Of a stretch of DNA of 64,000 nt, positions 26,901-34,705 are shown piece after piece. Location: the NCBI GenBank assembly GCA_964507095.1, contig CAZDOS010000002.1:26392-90391 (forward strand), written 5' to 3'. This DNA is from RGIG3102 sp964507095 (GTDB lineage: Bacteria; Bacillota; Clostridia; Oscillospirales; Ruminococcaceae). The first letter of the stretch is position 1. Every line of letters begins with the position of its first letter. The notes under the pieces were generated by a model that worked only from the letters and a program-made list of their open reading frames with translations, did no database searches and was not told where the DNA came from. A program made the position numbers and the translations under genes.

Positions 26901-28070
26901 TCATTTTTGGCTGTTTTCCAGGTCAAATAGCAGCTTTTCTATGCGGTCGAGCGCCTCTTTGAGGTCTTTCATGCTGACCGTGCAGGAGATCCTGAAGTGA
27001 TGCTTGCCGCTCGGTCCGAAAGCTATACCCGGTATGACCTTTATGTGGCATTTCTCCCTTAGGAGTGCCGTAAAGGCCGTTCCGTCCATCCCCGTCTTCT
27101 CTACTGAAGGGAATATATAGAATGTCCCGTTCACCGGCAGAACCTCTATCATCGGCATCTTCGAAAGCCTTTCATATGCATAGTCGACTCTTTCCCTGAA
27201 TGTATTTGATATCTCGTCCTCAAACTCGTTAAAGTGCCTGAAGGCATGGAGCATGGCTCTCTGGGATATCGAAGGTGAAGAATAGGTCGTGCCCTCAACT
27301 ATCCGCTTCGCGGCCATTATGATGTCATCATCGGCAACGATATTGCCTATCCTCATTCCTGTCATCACAAAGTTCTTTGAACCGGAGTTTACCGTAACGG
27401 TCCTTTCAAACATACCTTCAAGACTGGCTATCGGAATGAACTTCTTTGTGTAGTCGAAGGAAGTGTATATATCATCAGCAAACACCACGAGATCATGTCT
27501 CTTTGCGAAGTCTGCCACCCGCTCAAGCGTTTCAAGCGTATACGCCGCTCCCGTTGGGTTGTTTGGGTTGTTGATGATCAACGCCTTCGTCCTGGGAGTG
27601 ACCGCCTTTTCCAGTCTGTCTATGTTGATCTGGAAGCCTTCGGAGAACAGCGTACTGACCAGAACAGGAACTCCGCCTGCCATTTCGACCGCATCGGCAT
27701 ACGGCATGAAATACGGTTCTATGATAAGCACCTCGTCTCCTGGATCAAGACATGCCTGACAGGTGACATACATTCCGAACTGTCCCGAAGTCACTACACA
27801 GACATTGGAATCCCTGATATCCATGCCGTATCTTTCCTTATAGAACCTGCATATCTCCGCCCTCAATTCGGGATAGCCTCTTGTATCGGTGTACTTGGTA
27901 TGTCCTGCATAGCCGTCTGCAAAAGCTGCATCCAGCACGACCTTCGGTGTTATGATATCCGGATCGCCTATGTTGAGATAAATGGTATCCTCAGGATCTG
28001 CGCTTCCGGACCGGAAGACATCGGGAGCCCAATCTCTCTGATACTTCTTTGCGAGATATTTCTTGCTCAT
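26901..28070 (-). CDS. PLP-dependent aminotransferase, class I/II
   Basis: A 389-residue fold-type I aminotransferase. Markers are LNIGDPDIITPKVV, the ALIINNPNNPTGAAY cofactor loop, DDIYTSFDY, and the PLP lysine in SGSKNFVMTGMRIGN near residue 235, with the C-terminal HHFRISC arginine that binds the substrate carboxylate. Similar enzymes act on aspartate, alanine or aromatic amino acids; the specificity cannot be read here. The ribosome binding site is weak (AAGGCGG). Confidence 0.9.
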   Translation of the reverse strand: MSKKYLAKKYQRDWAPDVFRSGSADPEDTIYLNIGDPDIITPKVVLDAAFADGYAGHTKYTDTRGYPELRAEICRFYKERYGMDIRDSNVCVVTSGQFGMYVTCQACLDPGDEVLIIEPYFMPYADAVEMAGGVPVLVSTLFSEGFQINIDRLEKAVTPRTKALIINNPNNPTGAAYTLETLERVADFAKRHDLVVFADDIYTSFDYTKKFIPIASLEGMFERTVTVNSGSKNFVMTGMRIGNIVADDDIIMAAKRIVEGTTYSSPSISQRAMLHAFRHFNEFEDEISNTFRERVDYAYERLSKMPMIEVLPVNGTFYIFPSVEKTGMDGTAFTALLREKCHIKVIPGIAFGPSGKHHFRISCTVSMKDLKEALDRIEKLLFDLENSQK

Positions 28071-28136
28071 TTTAACTTACCGCCTTTATTTCCTTTTTAT
28101 ATATTATATATCATATATCATTCCAAAGCAAAAAGA

Positions 28137-28151
28137 CGGTGCAATGCACCG
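28137..28151 (-). terminator. Terminator of the cyclophilin gene
   Basis: CGGTGC (28137-28142) with GCACCG (28146-28151), flanked by AAAGGGC and GTCTTTTTGC on the minus strand. Confidence 0.7.
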
Positions 28152-28171
28152 CCCTTTATCATTATTTTGCC

Positions 28172-28882
28172 TTACTGATCTTCTTCGGTAAGCACGTATA
28201 CTTCCACGCTCTCGATCGTTATGTCCTTGAGAGGCCTGTCATTCTCATCAGTCTTCGCTTCACTGATCTTATACAGCACGTCAAGACCTTCATAGACCTG
28301 GCCGAACACTGTATATCTGTAATCTAACGAGGGAACTCCTCCGGCCTGCTTATACGTGTCTATGACTTCTTCTCTCCAGCCGGCTGATTGCATGCTTGAA
28401 ACATTGCTGTCGCTTATCTGTCCCACCGGCGTGACTACAAAGAAGAACTGGCTGCCGTTGGTATCGCTGCCGTGGTTTGCCATCGACAGTGCTCCTGTGT
28501 AGTTATGAAGCAGGTCAGTAAATTCATCCGTGAACGGAACTCCCCAGCAGCTTTGGCCTCCTCCGCTCGAACCGTCAGGTGAGCCGGACTGGACTACAAA
28601 ATTCTCGATGACTCTGTGAAACGTGATCCCGTCGTAATAACCTGACGATGCCAACTGCTTGAAATTCTCTACCGCCTTTGGCGCCAGTTCCGGAAAAAGT
28701 ATCACCTTTACGGTGCCTCTGCTGGTCTTGATGACCGCGACAGTGTCGCCGGCTTCCGGTTTCTGAAACTGAACTTCGGCTGAAGTTACGTTTCCGAGAT
28801 CTCCGCTCTTGCCGGAGGATTTTGAGCATGCCGTCAGCATTATGAGCGCAACGGCGAACCGGATCATTATCTTCTTAAACAT
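28172..28882 (-). CDS. Cyclophilin-type peptidyl-prolyl isomerase lipoprotein
   Basis: A 236-residue extracytoplasmic protein. The signal peptide ends in the lipobox LTAC (cysteine 19). The cyclophilin fold follows from about residue 45: TSRGTVKVILFPELAPKAVE, FHRVIENFVVQSGSPDGSS, and MANHGSDTNGSQFFFVV, including the catalytic Arg and the Gln/Phe pocket. It would speed proline isomerisation in exported proteins. Genes on both sides have their own terminators. Confidence 0.9.
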   Translation of the reverse strand: MFKKIMIRFAVALIMLTACSKSSGKSGDLGNVTSAEVQFQKPEAGDTVAVIKTSRGTVKVILFPELAPKAVENFKQLASSGYYDGITFHRVIENFVVQSGSPDGSSGGGQSCWGVPFTDEFTDLLHNYTGALSMANHGSDTNGSQFFFVVTPVGQISDSNVSSMQSAGWREEVIDTYKQAGGVPSLDYRYTVFGQVYEGLDVLYKISEAKTDENDRPLKDITIESVEVYVLTEEDQ

Positions 28883-28973
28883 ATGCTGGTATTCCTGTTC
28901 CTATATTTATTATATACATATTAACATATCACAGCCGGATTGAGAATCGAAAAGAATTTTGCCGTTGCAAAAA

Positions 28974-28992
28974 GAGCCGGTCTTGCCGGCTC
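28974..28992 (-). terminator. Terminator after amidotransferase paralogue A
   Basis: GAGCCGG (28974-28980) with CCGGCTC (28986-28992); the minus strand continues TTTTTGC. Confidence 0.75.
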
Positions 28993-29007
28993 CTTGCTTT
29001 CTGCAGA

Positions 29008-29709
29008 TCATTTGCTGCACTTTTCGATGAAGACCTTGAAGAGATCTCTGAATCTCTTTTCATCCTGCATTCTCTCCGGGTGGCACTGAAGGCAAAGGAT
29101 AGAGCCGTCCTCGTTCTCCATCGCTTCCGGTATACCGTCCGGAGCCCTTCCGACGATCCTGAAACCTTCAGCCAGGTCCTTGACAGCCTGGTGGTGGGAA
29201 GTGTTTATCCTGATCTCCCCGTCTCCCAGTATCTCCGCGAGATGACTTCCCCGGTCAAGCTGCATCGTATGATAATTCTCTACGCCGCCGGGAAGCATTG
29301 AGTGAAATATCTCCTTGCCGTACTGGGAAGGAATGTCCTGATAAAGCGTTCCTCCGAATATTACATTCATGATCTGCATTCCGCGGCAGATCGCGAGGAT
29401 AGGCTTTCCCTGCCTGATGGTCTCTTTGATAAGCGCGATATCGTACTCGTCATCTGTCAGTACGCTGGTGCCGCATACAGGGAGTCTTTCTTCCCTGTAA
29501 AGCGTCGGCTCTACGTCTGCACCGCCCGGGACGACCAGTCCGTCGAGCATCTCGACCACTTCCTTAACATTATCAGTGGTCTTGTAACAAGGCAGGTAGA
29601 CTGCTCTTCCGCCGGCTGCGTCTATCGCATCGGCATATGTCGTTCTCTGGGAATACATTGCCCGGTTGAACACAATCGGGGCACTGACTCCAATGATAGG
29701 TTTTGCCAT
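29008..29709 (-). CDS. Gamma-glutamyl-GABA hydrolase-like class I amidotransferase, paralogue A
   Basis: A 233-residue cytoplasmic enzyme of the peptidase C26 (PuuD) group, which cleaves gamma-glutamyl bonds such as in gamma-glutamyl-GABA during polyamine use. GLVVPGGADVEP, the nucleophile elbow AICRGMQIMN (Cys) and LCLQCHPERM (His, Glu) form the triad. The start is ATG 29709 with AAGGAGA upstream; the longer frame to 29814 is not used. It is a tandem paralogue of the gene at 29802-30503, with a terminator between them. Confidence 0.88.
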   Translation of the reverse strand: MAKPIIGVSAPIVFNRAMYSQRTTYADAIDAAGGRAVYLPCYKTTDNVKEVVEMLDGLVVPGGADVEPTLYREERLPVCGTSVLTDDEYDIALIKETIRQGKPILAICRGMQIMNVIFGGTLYQDIPSQYGKEIFHSMLPGGVENYHTMQLDRGSHLAEILGDGEIRINTSHHQAVKDLAEGFRIVGRAPDGIPEAMENEDGSILCLQCHPERMQDEKRFRDLFKVFIEKCSK

Positions 29710-29777
29710 GATCTGTTTCTCCTTGTCTTTATTTAGCTTGATTATACTTTTTTGATGTTCCCAGTGCAACATAAAAA

Positions 29778-29795
29778 GGCGGGCCGAAGCCCGCC
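29778..29795 (-). terminator. Terminator after amidotransferase paralogue B
   Basis: GGCGGGC (29778-29784), loop CGAA, GCCCGCC (29789-29795); TTTTTAT follows on the minus strand. Confidence 0.8.
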
Positions 29796-29801
29796 GGGGT
29801 T

Positions 29802-30503
29802 TTATTTTCTGCACTTGTCCACAAAGACCTTGAACAGTTCTCTGAAGACTTCCCTGTCCTGCATCAGCTCAGGATGCCACTGTACGCCGAGGAACGAACC
29901 GTCTTCCTTCTCTATAGCCTCAACTACTCCGTCAGGGGCCGTTCCGACAAGGATAAGTCCGGGAGCGACGTCCTTGACTGCCTGATGGTGGGAAGTGTTG
30001 GTCTCAACGGTCGTACCGAAGATCTTTGACAGGTTGGTTCCCTCCTTGATCTTGACTTCATGGAAGTTCTGCTTTCCGTCCGCATCGAACATGGAGTGGT
30101 TGATCTCCTTGCCAATCTGGGAAGGGATGTCCTGCCACATGGTTCCTCCGAACCGGACATTGGATATCTGCATGCCTCTGCATATACCCAGTATCGGCTT
30201 GCCCTGTCTTGTTGCCTCTTTGACAAGTGCGATATCGTAGTTATCGTCTGTAAGAACGCTCTTTCCGCACTCAGGGATCCTCTCGTAACCGTAGAGGGAA
30301 GGCTCAACATCAGCTCCGCCCGGCATGATCAGTCCGTCTACCATGTCGACAATGGCCCGAACATCTTCTGTCGTGCTCATGCACGGAAGAAGTATCGGTC
30401 TTCCGCCTGCTGCGGCTACTGCCGCAGGATAAGTGACTCTCTGTGAGAACATCCTCTCGTCAAAAACGACAGGTGCGCTGATTCCTATTATCGGTTTTCT
30501 CAT
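29802..30503 (-). CDS. Gamma-glutamyl-GABA hydrolase-like class I amidotransferase, paralogue B
   Basis: A 233-residue C26-family hydrolase, close in sequence to its downstream neighbour: KPIIGISAPVVFDERMFSQR against KPIIGVSAPIVFNRAMYSQR. The triad is visible as LGICRGMQISN, SHHQAVKDV and GVQWHPELM. It has its own AAGGAG ribosome binding site and terminator, so the two copies are expressed separately. The duplication could supply two substrate specificities. The substrate is not known; no other Puu gene is present. Confidence 0.88.
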   Translation of the reverse strand: MRKPIIGISAPVVFDERMFSQRVTYPAAVAAAGGRPILLPCMSTTEDVRAIVDMVDGLIMPGGADVEPSLYGYERIPECGKSVLTDDNYDIALVKEATRQGKPILGICRGMQISNVRFGGTMWQDIPSQIGKEINHSMFDADGKQNFHEVKIKEGTNLSKIFGTTVETNTSHHQAVKDVAPGLILVGTAPDGVVEAIEKEDGSFLGVQWHPELMQDREVFRELFKVFVDKCRK

Positions 30504-30610
30504 TTTAAAAACTCCTTGCGATTTGTTTGTTGCGTTAATTATATATCAAATACTTATTTTGCACAACCTGAAGCTCTCTGTTCGTCGGAAATCGGCAGTC
30601 GTGCCCTGTG

Positions 30611-30640
30611 TTGACGGGGTAAATGATTATGGTGTAAGAT
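30611..30640 (+). promoter_or_regulatory. Promoter of the DUF1292 gene
   Basis: TTGACG (30611-30616), 18-base spacer, TAAGAT (30635-30640), about 28 bases before the start codon. Confidence 0.5.
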
Positions 30641-30668
30641 ATACCCAGTCCAAAAAGGAGATCTGTAA

Positions 30669-30992
30669 ATGAGTAACGAAGATCTGTATTACGATGACAT
30701 GCCCACCATACTCACTCTGACTGATGAAGACGACGTCACCTATCAGTTTGAAGTGATCGACGAGCTCGAGCATAACGGCGAGCACTATACTGCATGTCTC
30801 GAATACTTTGACGATCCAAAAAAAGCTCTGGAAGCCGATCCTGTCCTGATAATCTTCAGAATGGGTGATCCGGATGAAGAAGGTCTCAACACCTTTGATG
30901 TCGTAGATGACGACGATGAATATCTGGAGATCGGTCGGATCTTCGAGAAGAGATTCGAAGAATCCTATTTCGATGATGACGAGCTGAACTGA
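30669..30992 (+). CDS. DUF1292 protein
   Basis: A 107-residue, strongly acidic cytoplasmic protein of the DUF1292 (YrzB-like) group common in Firmicutes. Visible are ILTLTDEDDVTYQFEVIDEL, an EHYTACLEYFDD strand and a C-terminal acidic tail. It has a good ribosome binding site (AAAAGGAG). Function in the family is not established. The next plus-strand gene is TcdA, beyond a 308-base structured gap. Confidence 0.85.
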   Translation: MSNEDLYYDDMPTILTLTDEDDVTYQFEVIDELEHNGEHYTACLEYFDDPKKALEADPVLIIFRMGDPDEEGLNTFDVVDDDDEYLEIGRIFEKRFEESYFDDDELN

Positions 30993-31300
30993 TCATTGCT
31001 TATAGGCCTGCCGGGTGCGATAAAAATACTGCTATTTTTAAATCCTCAAACTTTATTAATCGGAAGCTGTTCGTTTGTCCGGGGATTGTAGACCTCCCCT
31101 TACGGGACGAAGGGAACGCGAAACGGACTCCACAGCGTATCCACCCTGGCTTTACAGACCGGGTTCTAATCTAGCAGGAACGGCCAGGCGGGTTTATATC
31201 TAAAAACAACGGCGGCCAATATTGGCCGCATTGATAATATCCGATTATACAGATCGTTGATTTGTATATTTATATTCCATTTTATTGAACGGAGCGTAAT
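30993..31300 (+). ncRNA. Strongly structured non-coding stretch; candidate structured RNA (6S possible)
   Basis: This 308-base gap has no gene but clear nested pairing. One element (about 31068-31136) pairs GCTGT with ACAGC, CGTTT with AAACG, GTCC with GGAC and GGGG with CCCC. A second (about 31145-31192) pairs CCTGGC with GCCAGG around inner CCG/CGG and GTTC/GAAC helices. A perfect 18-bp palindrome follows at 31212-31229. In Bacillus subtilis the 6S RNA gene bsrA lies just upstream of the tcdA homologue yrvM, as this does, but I cannot draw the closing stem of 6S. Identity unresolved. Confidence 0.4.
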
Positions 31301-32005
31301 ATGTCCTGGGATGAAAGAAACAGGCTGGTCCTGGGTAACCGGACCTATGAGAAGATAACGGACCATCATGTACTGATAGTCGGAGTCGGAGGGGTCGGCG
31401 GCGCCGTCCTCGAGGCTCTGGCAAGATTCGGCATGAAAAGGATCACGGTCATCGACTTTGATACCGTGGATGAGACCAACCTTAACAGACAGCTTATTTC
31501 CAACCGTTCAAACATAGGGGAGCTCAAGGTTGATGTGGCGGCAGAAAGAGTTCGCTCCATCAATCCCGACTGTGAAATTAGAGGCTTCAATGTCTTTCTC
31601 AACGAGGAGAACCTGACCCTTGTAAGGGAACTCCAGCCTGATTATGTTATCGATGCCATCGACTCCGTCAGGTCAAAGCTGGACCTTATACGGTTCTGCA
31701 GGGAAAACGGCATTCCCATCGTTTCTTCCATGGGAACAGGCAACAGATTCTCTCCGGAGGGCTTTGTCATAGACAAGGTAGAAAACTCGGCCGGCAACGG
31801 CTGCGGCCTGTCAAGAGTCATGCGAAGAGAGCTTAGAAAGAGAGGCATAGAAGGCCATATCTCTCTTTTCAACAGGTTCCCGCCGGATTCTTCCCAGGTC
31901 CTAGACTCAACCGGAGGAAGGCACGCGCCGGGGAGCACCGTGTTTGCTCCCAATACCGCCGGTCTTCTGCTGGCAAGCTATGTGTGCAGGAAATTGGCTG
32001 AATAA
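31301..32005 (+). CDS. tcdA: tRNA threonylcarbamoyladenosine dehydratase (TcdA/YgdL, E1-like)
   Basis: A 234-residue ThiF/MoeB-fold enzyme that uses ATP to cyclise t6A37 of tRNAs. The N-terminal ERNRLVLGNRTYEKI is typical of TcdA; the nucleotide loop is VGVGGVGGAVLEAL, and DFDTVDETNLNRQ follows. VIDAIDSVRSKLDLI is the second signature. No rhodanese or ubiquitin-like partner is near, which argues against a ThiF or MoeB role. A terminator follows directly. Confidence 0.9.
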   Translation: MSWDERNRLVLGNRTYEKITDHHVLIVGVGGVGGAVLEALARFGMKRITVIDFDTVDETNLNRQLISNRSNIGELKVDVAAERVRSINPDCEIRGFNVFLNEENLTLVRELQPDYVIDAIDSVRSKLDLIRFCRENGIPIVSSMGTGNRFSPEGFVIDKVENSAGNGCGLSRVMRRELRKRGIEGHISLFNRFPPDSSQVLDSTGGRHAPGSTVFAPNTAGLLLASYVCRKLAE

Positions 32006-32015
32006 TGACAAAAGA

Positions 32016-32032
32016 CGGTGCGCTGAGCACCG
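32016..32032. terminator. Bidirectional terminator between tcdA and enolase genes
   Basis: CGGTGC (32016-32021) with GCACCG (32027-32032), then CCTTTTTTG on the plus strand and TCTTTTGTC on the minus strand. Confidence 0.8.
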
Positions 32033-32049
32033 CCTTTTTTGTTTTATCT

Positions 32050-33348
32050 TTATCCGCGCTTTCCGAAAGCAGCCTTTCCCGGCCATACAGCAGCATCCCC
32101 GAGCTCCTGCTCGATCCTGATGAGCTGGTTGTACTTCGCTACACGCTCTCCCCTTGAAGGAGCTCCTGTCTTGATCTGGCATGTGTTGAGAGCAACGGCA
32201 AGATCCGCGATGGTCGTGTCTTCTGTCTCGCCCGAACGGTGTGATACAACTGCTGTGTATCCCGCCTTATGCGCCATCTTGATGGCTTCAAGAGTCTCTG
32301 AGATAGTGCCGATCTGGTTGAGCTTGATGAGGATTGAGTTTCCGCATCCGAGCTCGATGCCCTTTGCGAGCCTGTCTGTATTTGTAACGAACAGGTCATC
32401 GCCTACAAGCTGAAGCTTGTCGCCCAGCTTCTCCGTCATCTTCTTCCAGCCTTCCCAGTCTTCCTCATCGAGACCGTCCTCGATGGAAGCTACAGGGTAC
32501 TTCTCAACAAGTTTCCGCCAATGCTCGATAAGCTCTTCGCTCGTGAAGTCCTTGCCGGACTTTGGCTGATGATAGAAGCCCTTGCCCTTTTCACTCTTCC
32601 ACTCAGAGGCTGCAGCGTCCATTGCAAGAACGAAATCCTCGCCAGGCTTATATCCTGCCTTCTCAATCGCCTTTAAGATATGCTCGATCGCATCTTCGTC
32701 TCCGGACAGGTCCGGGGCAAAGCCGCCCTCATCACCTACGGATGTGGCTCTTCCCTCGCTCTTGAGCAGGGACTGAAGCGAATGGAACACTTCAGCACAC
32801 CAGCGCAGTCCTTCCTCGAATGAAGGCGCACCGACAGGCATGATCATGAATTCCTGAGTGTCGACGCTGTTTCCTGCATGGGCTCCGCCGTTAAGGATAT
32901 TCATCATCGGAACAGGCAGCTTGTTGGCATTGATTCCGCCGAAATAACGGTAAAGCGGGATCCCGAGCGACTCAGAAAGTGCCCTTGCCAGAGCCAGTGA
33001 AACTGACAGTATGGCATTTGCGCCAAGCTTGGACTTGTCCTTTGTTCCGTCAAGAGCCATCATGATCTTCTCTGCCTTGAGGACATCGGCCTCTGTACCA
33101 ATAAGCTTTGGAGCTATCTTCTCGTTGACATTGGCAACTGCCTTAAGCGTGCCCTTTCCGCCGTATTTCTTCTTGTCTCCATCCCTCAGTTCGAGCCGTT
33201 CGAACTCACCGGTAGAAGCTCCCGAAGGTGCTGCGCCGCGGGCGCTTGTTCCGTCGGAGAGAAGGACCTCTGCCTCGACTGTAGGATTGCCTCTCGAGTC
33301 GATGATCTGACGTGCGATCACATTCTCGATCTTAAGATATTTCTTCAT
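32050..33348 (-). CDS. eno: Enolase
   Basis: A 432-residue glycolytic enzyme converting 2-phosphoglycerate to phosphoenolpyruvate. RQIIDSRGNPTVEAEV, the SGASTGEFE loop, GDEGGFAPDLS, the SIEDGLDEEDWEGW metal region and the signature ILIKLNQIGTISETLEA with SHRSGETEDTTIAD are all intact. GGGAGGTAATACT places the start at ATG 33348; the frame continues upstream to 33417 without a ribosome binding site. Codon use is biased, as expected for a highly expressed gene. Confidence 0.97.
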   Translation of the reverse strand: MKKYLKIENVIARQIIDSRGNPTVEAEVLLSDGTSARGAAPSGASTGEFERLELRDGDKKKYGGKGTLKAVANVNEKIAPKLIGTEADVLKAEKIMMALDGTKDKSKLGANAILSVSLALARALSESLGIPLYRYFGGINANKLPVPMMNILNGGAHAGNSVDTQEFMIMPVGAPSFEEGLRWCAEVFHSLQSLLKSEGRATSVGDEGGFAPDLSGDEDAIEHILKAIEKAGYKPGEDFVLAMDAAASEWKSEKGKGFYHQPKSGKDFTSEELIEHWRKLVEKYPVASIEDGLDEEDWEGWKKMTEKLGDKLQLVGDDLFVTNTDRLAKGIELGCGNSILIKLNQIGTISETLEAIKMAHKAGYTAVVSHRSGETEDTTIADLAVALNTCQIKTGAPSRGERVAKYNQLIRIEQELGDAAVWPGKAAFGKRG

Positions 33349-33455
33349 AGTATTACCTCCCGAAAATGGGTTATTCTCTGTATCTTTGATTATACCACAG
33401 CATCTCGGTGCTTGCACAACAATAAATGCCTATATCCTTTAACAACATTTAAAAA

Positions 33456-33481
33456 CTCACTCTCCCGCGTGGGAGAGTGAG
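33456..33481 (-). terminator. Terminator of the XpaC-TelA-TPM operon
   Basis: CTCACTCTCCC (33456-33466) pairs with GGGAGAGTGAG (33471-33481); TTTTTAAA follows on the minus strand. Confidence 0.85.
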
Positions 33482-33489
33482 CCTGTTAT

Positions 33490-34593
33490 TCAGTTTTTGA
33501 AGCTGCCGCCTCTGCTGCTTCCTCCGAATCCGCCTGAGCGTGATGATCCCGATGAGGAACTCGAGCGGGACGAGCTTGACGAACCGGATGAGTGACTCGA
33601 GTGGGACGCACTGCTTGACGAGTAGCTCGAGCGGGACGGGCTGCTTGAGGAGTAGCTCGAACGGGATGATCCGCTTGAGAAACTGCCGCCTCTGCTGCTT
33701 CCTCCGAATCCGCCCGAACGTGAAGATGTCGAAGAAGAAGTGCCTGTGTACGGAGTCCTGTATGTATACGATGATCCGGAACGGTTGTTCGTGCTCGTAT
33801 ATGTGTTCCTGCCGCCGTAATAAGGGACATAGTAGGTGGTATTCCTGTTGTTGTACCCCCTGTTGTAGCCGTATCCCCTGTTATATCCGGCGGTGTTCAT
33901 CCCGGGGGGGACGACTGTCGTTGCGCGGCGTCTGCGTCTGCCGGATGAGATGATCAGGATTATGATGATCACTATGATCAGTATTGCAAGGAACAGCACA
34001 AGTCTCGAGATGTATGCAGATGTGTTGTCACGCTCTGTCCTTCTCTCGATATTGGAACGCTGAGTGACCTTGATGCCATAGTAATCCTCATACATTCCGA
34101 TGAGGTAGTTGAACGCCTTTCTGGTGCCGGCGTCAAGATCTCTCCTTGAGAAATCTTCCTCCGTGTAGCTGGCAAGAAGAATATCTGTCAGATCGGAATC
34201 CGAGAAAGCATACATCAGGGAATCTCCCTGCACTATGACCGCGTCAACGTCATTTACGGAAATAAGGAACACGCAGCTGTTGCCTGACAGGTTGGTGTCA
34301 AGCGCCAGATCGATGGCGACAGCCGAAAGGTCTCTTCCGTTTGCCGTGTCGATCGTTGCGACCTGTATCTCTCCTCCTATGAGAGAGTTCAGTCCGTTAT
34401 TCATCTGCGTGATATATCTCTCAGTCGAGTCGGACAGGATATTTGCATTATCCTGGACATAGGCTCCCGAAGGAAGCACCTCGATATCGCTCACCGTGCT
34501 CTGAGGCCCTTTGAGATAGCCTCTGATGCCGGTGAAGATTATGACGATAGCCAGGACGCACCATGCTGTACTGCGTTTTTTGAAAAATTCCAT
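33490..34593 (-). CDS. TPM-domain membrane protein with a Ser/Gly/Arg-rich tail
   Basis: A 367-residue protein. A membrane helix at about 10-28 is followed by a TPM domain (about 40-165), with GAYVQDNANILSDSTERYI at its start. A second membrane helix (LVLFLAILIIVIIIILIIS, about 198-216) precedes a tail of about 150 residues rich in Tyr, Asn, Ser and Gly. The block SRSGGFGGSSRGGSF occurs twice, flanking an array of RSSYSSSS-like units. TPM proteins act in photosystem repair in plants and are linked to envelope stress in bacteria. The start is ATG 34593 after GGGAGAAGAA. Last gene of the XpaC-TelA-TPM run. Confidence 0.8.
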   Translation of the reverse strand: MEFFKKRSTAWCVLAIVIIFTGIRGYLKGPQSTVSDIEVLPSGAYVQDNANILSDSTERYITQMNNGLNSLIGGEIQVATIDTANGRDLSAVAIDLALDTNLSGNSCVFLISVNDVDAVIVQGDSLMYAFSDSDLTDILLASYTEEDFSRRDLDAGTRKAFNYLIGMYEDYYGIKVTQRSNIERRTERDNTSAYISRLVLFLAILIIVIIIILIISSGRRRRRATTVVPPGMNTAGYNRGYGYNRGYNNRNTTYYVPYYGGRNTYTSTNNRSGSSYTYRTPYTGTSSSTSSRSGGFGGSSRGGSFSSGSSRSSYSSSSPSRSSYSSSSASHSSHSSGSSSSSRSSSSSGSSRSGGFGGSSRGGSFKN

Positions 34594-34705
34594 TTCTTCT
34601 CCCAAATACCGTACCGTAAGAACAACTCAACGGTCTAGGCTCGTTAAAAGTATATTCATGCTCCGGCTCCGCAATGAACCGGAGCATGATGTATTCTGTA
34701 ATCTA

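Noticed and set aside
33500..33780. Repeats in the TPM gene tail as a possible DNA repeat array
   Set aside because: They are in-frame codons for Ser, Arg and Gly in a low-complexity protein tail, not an independent DNA element.
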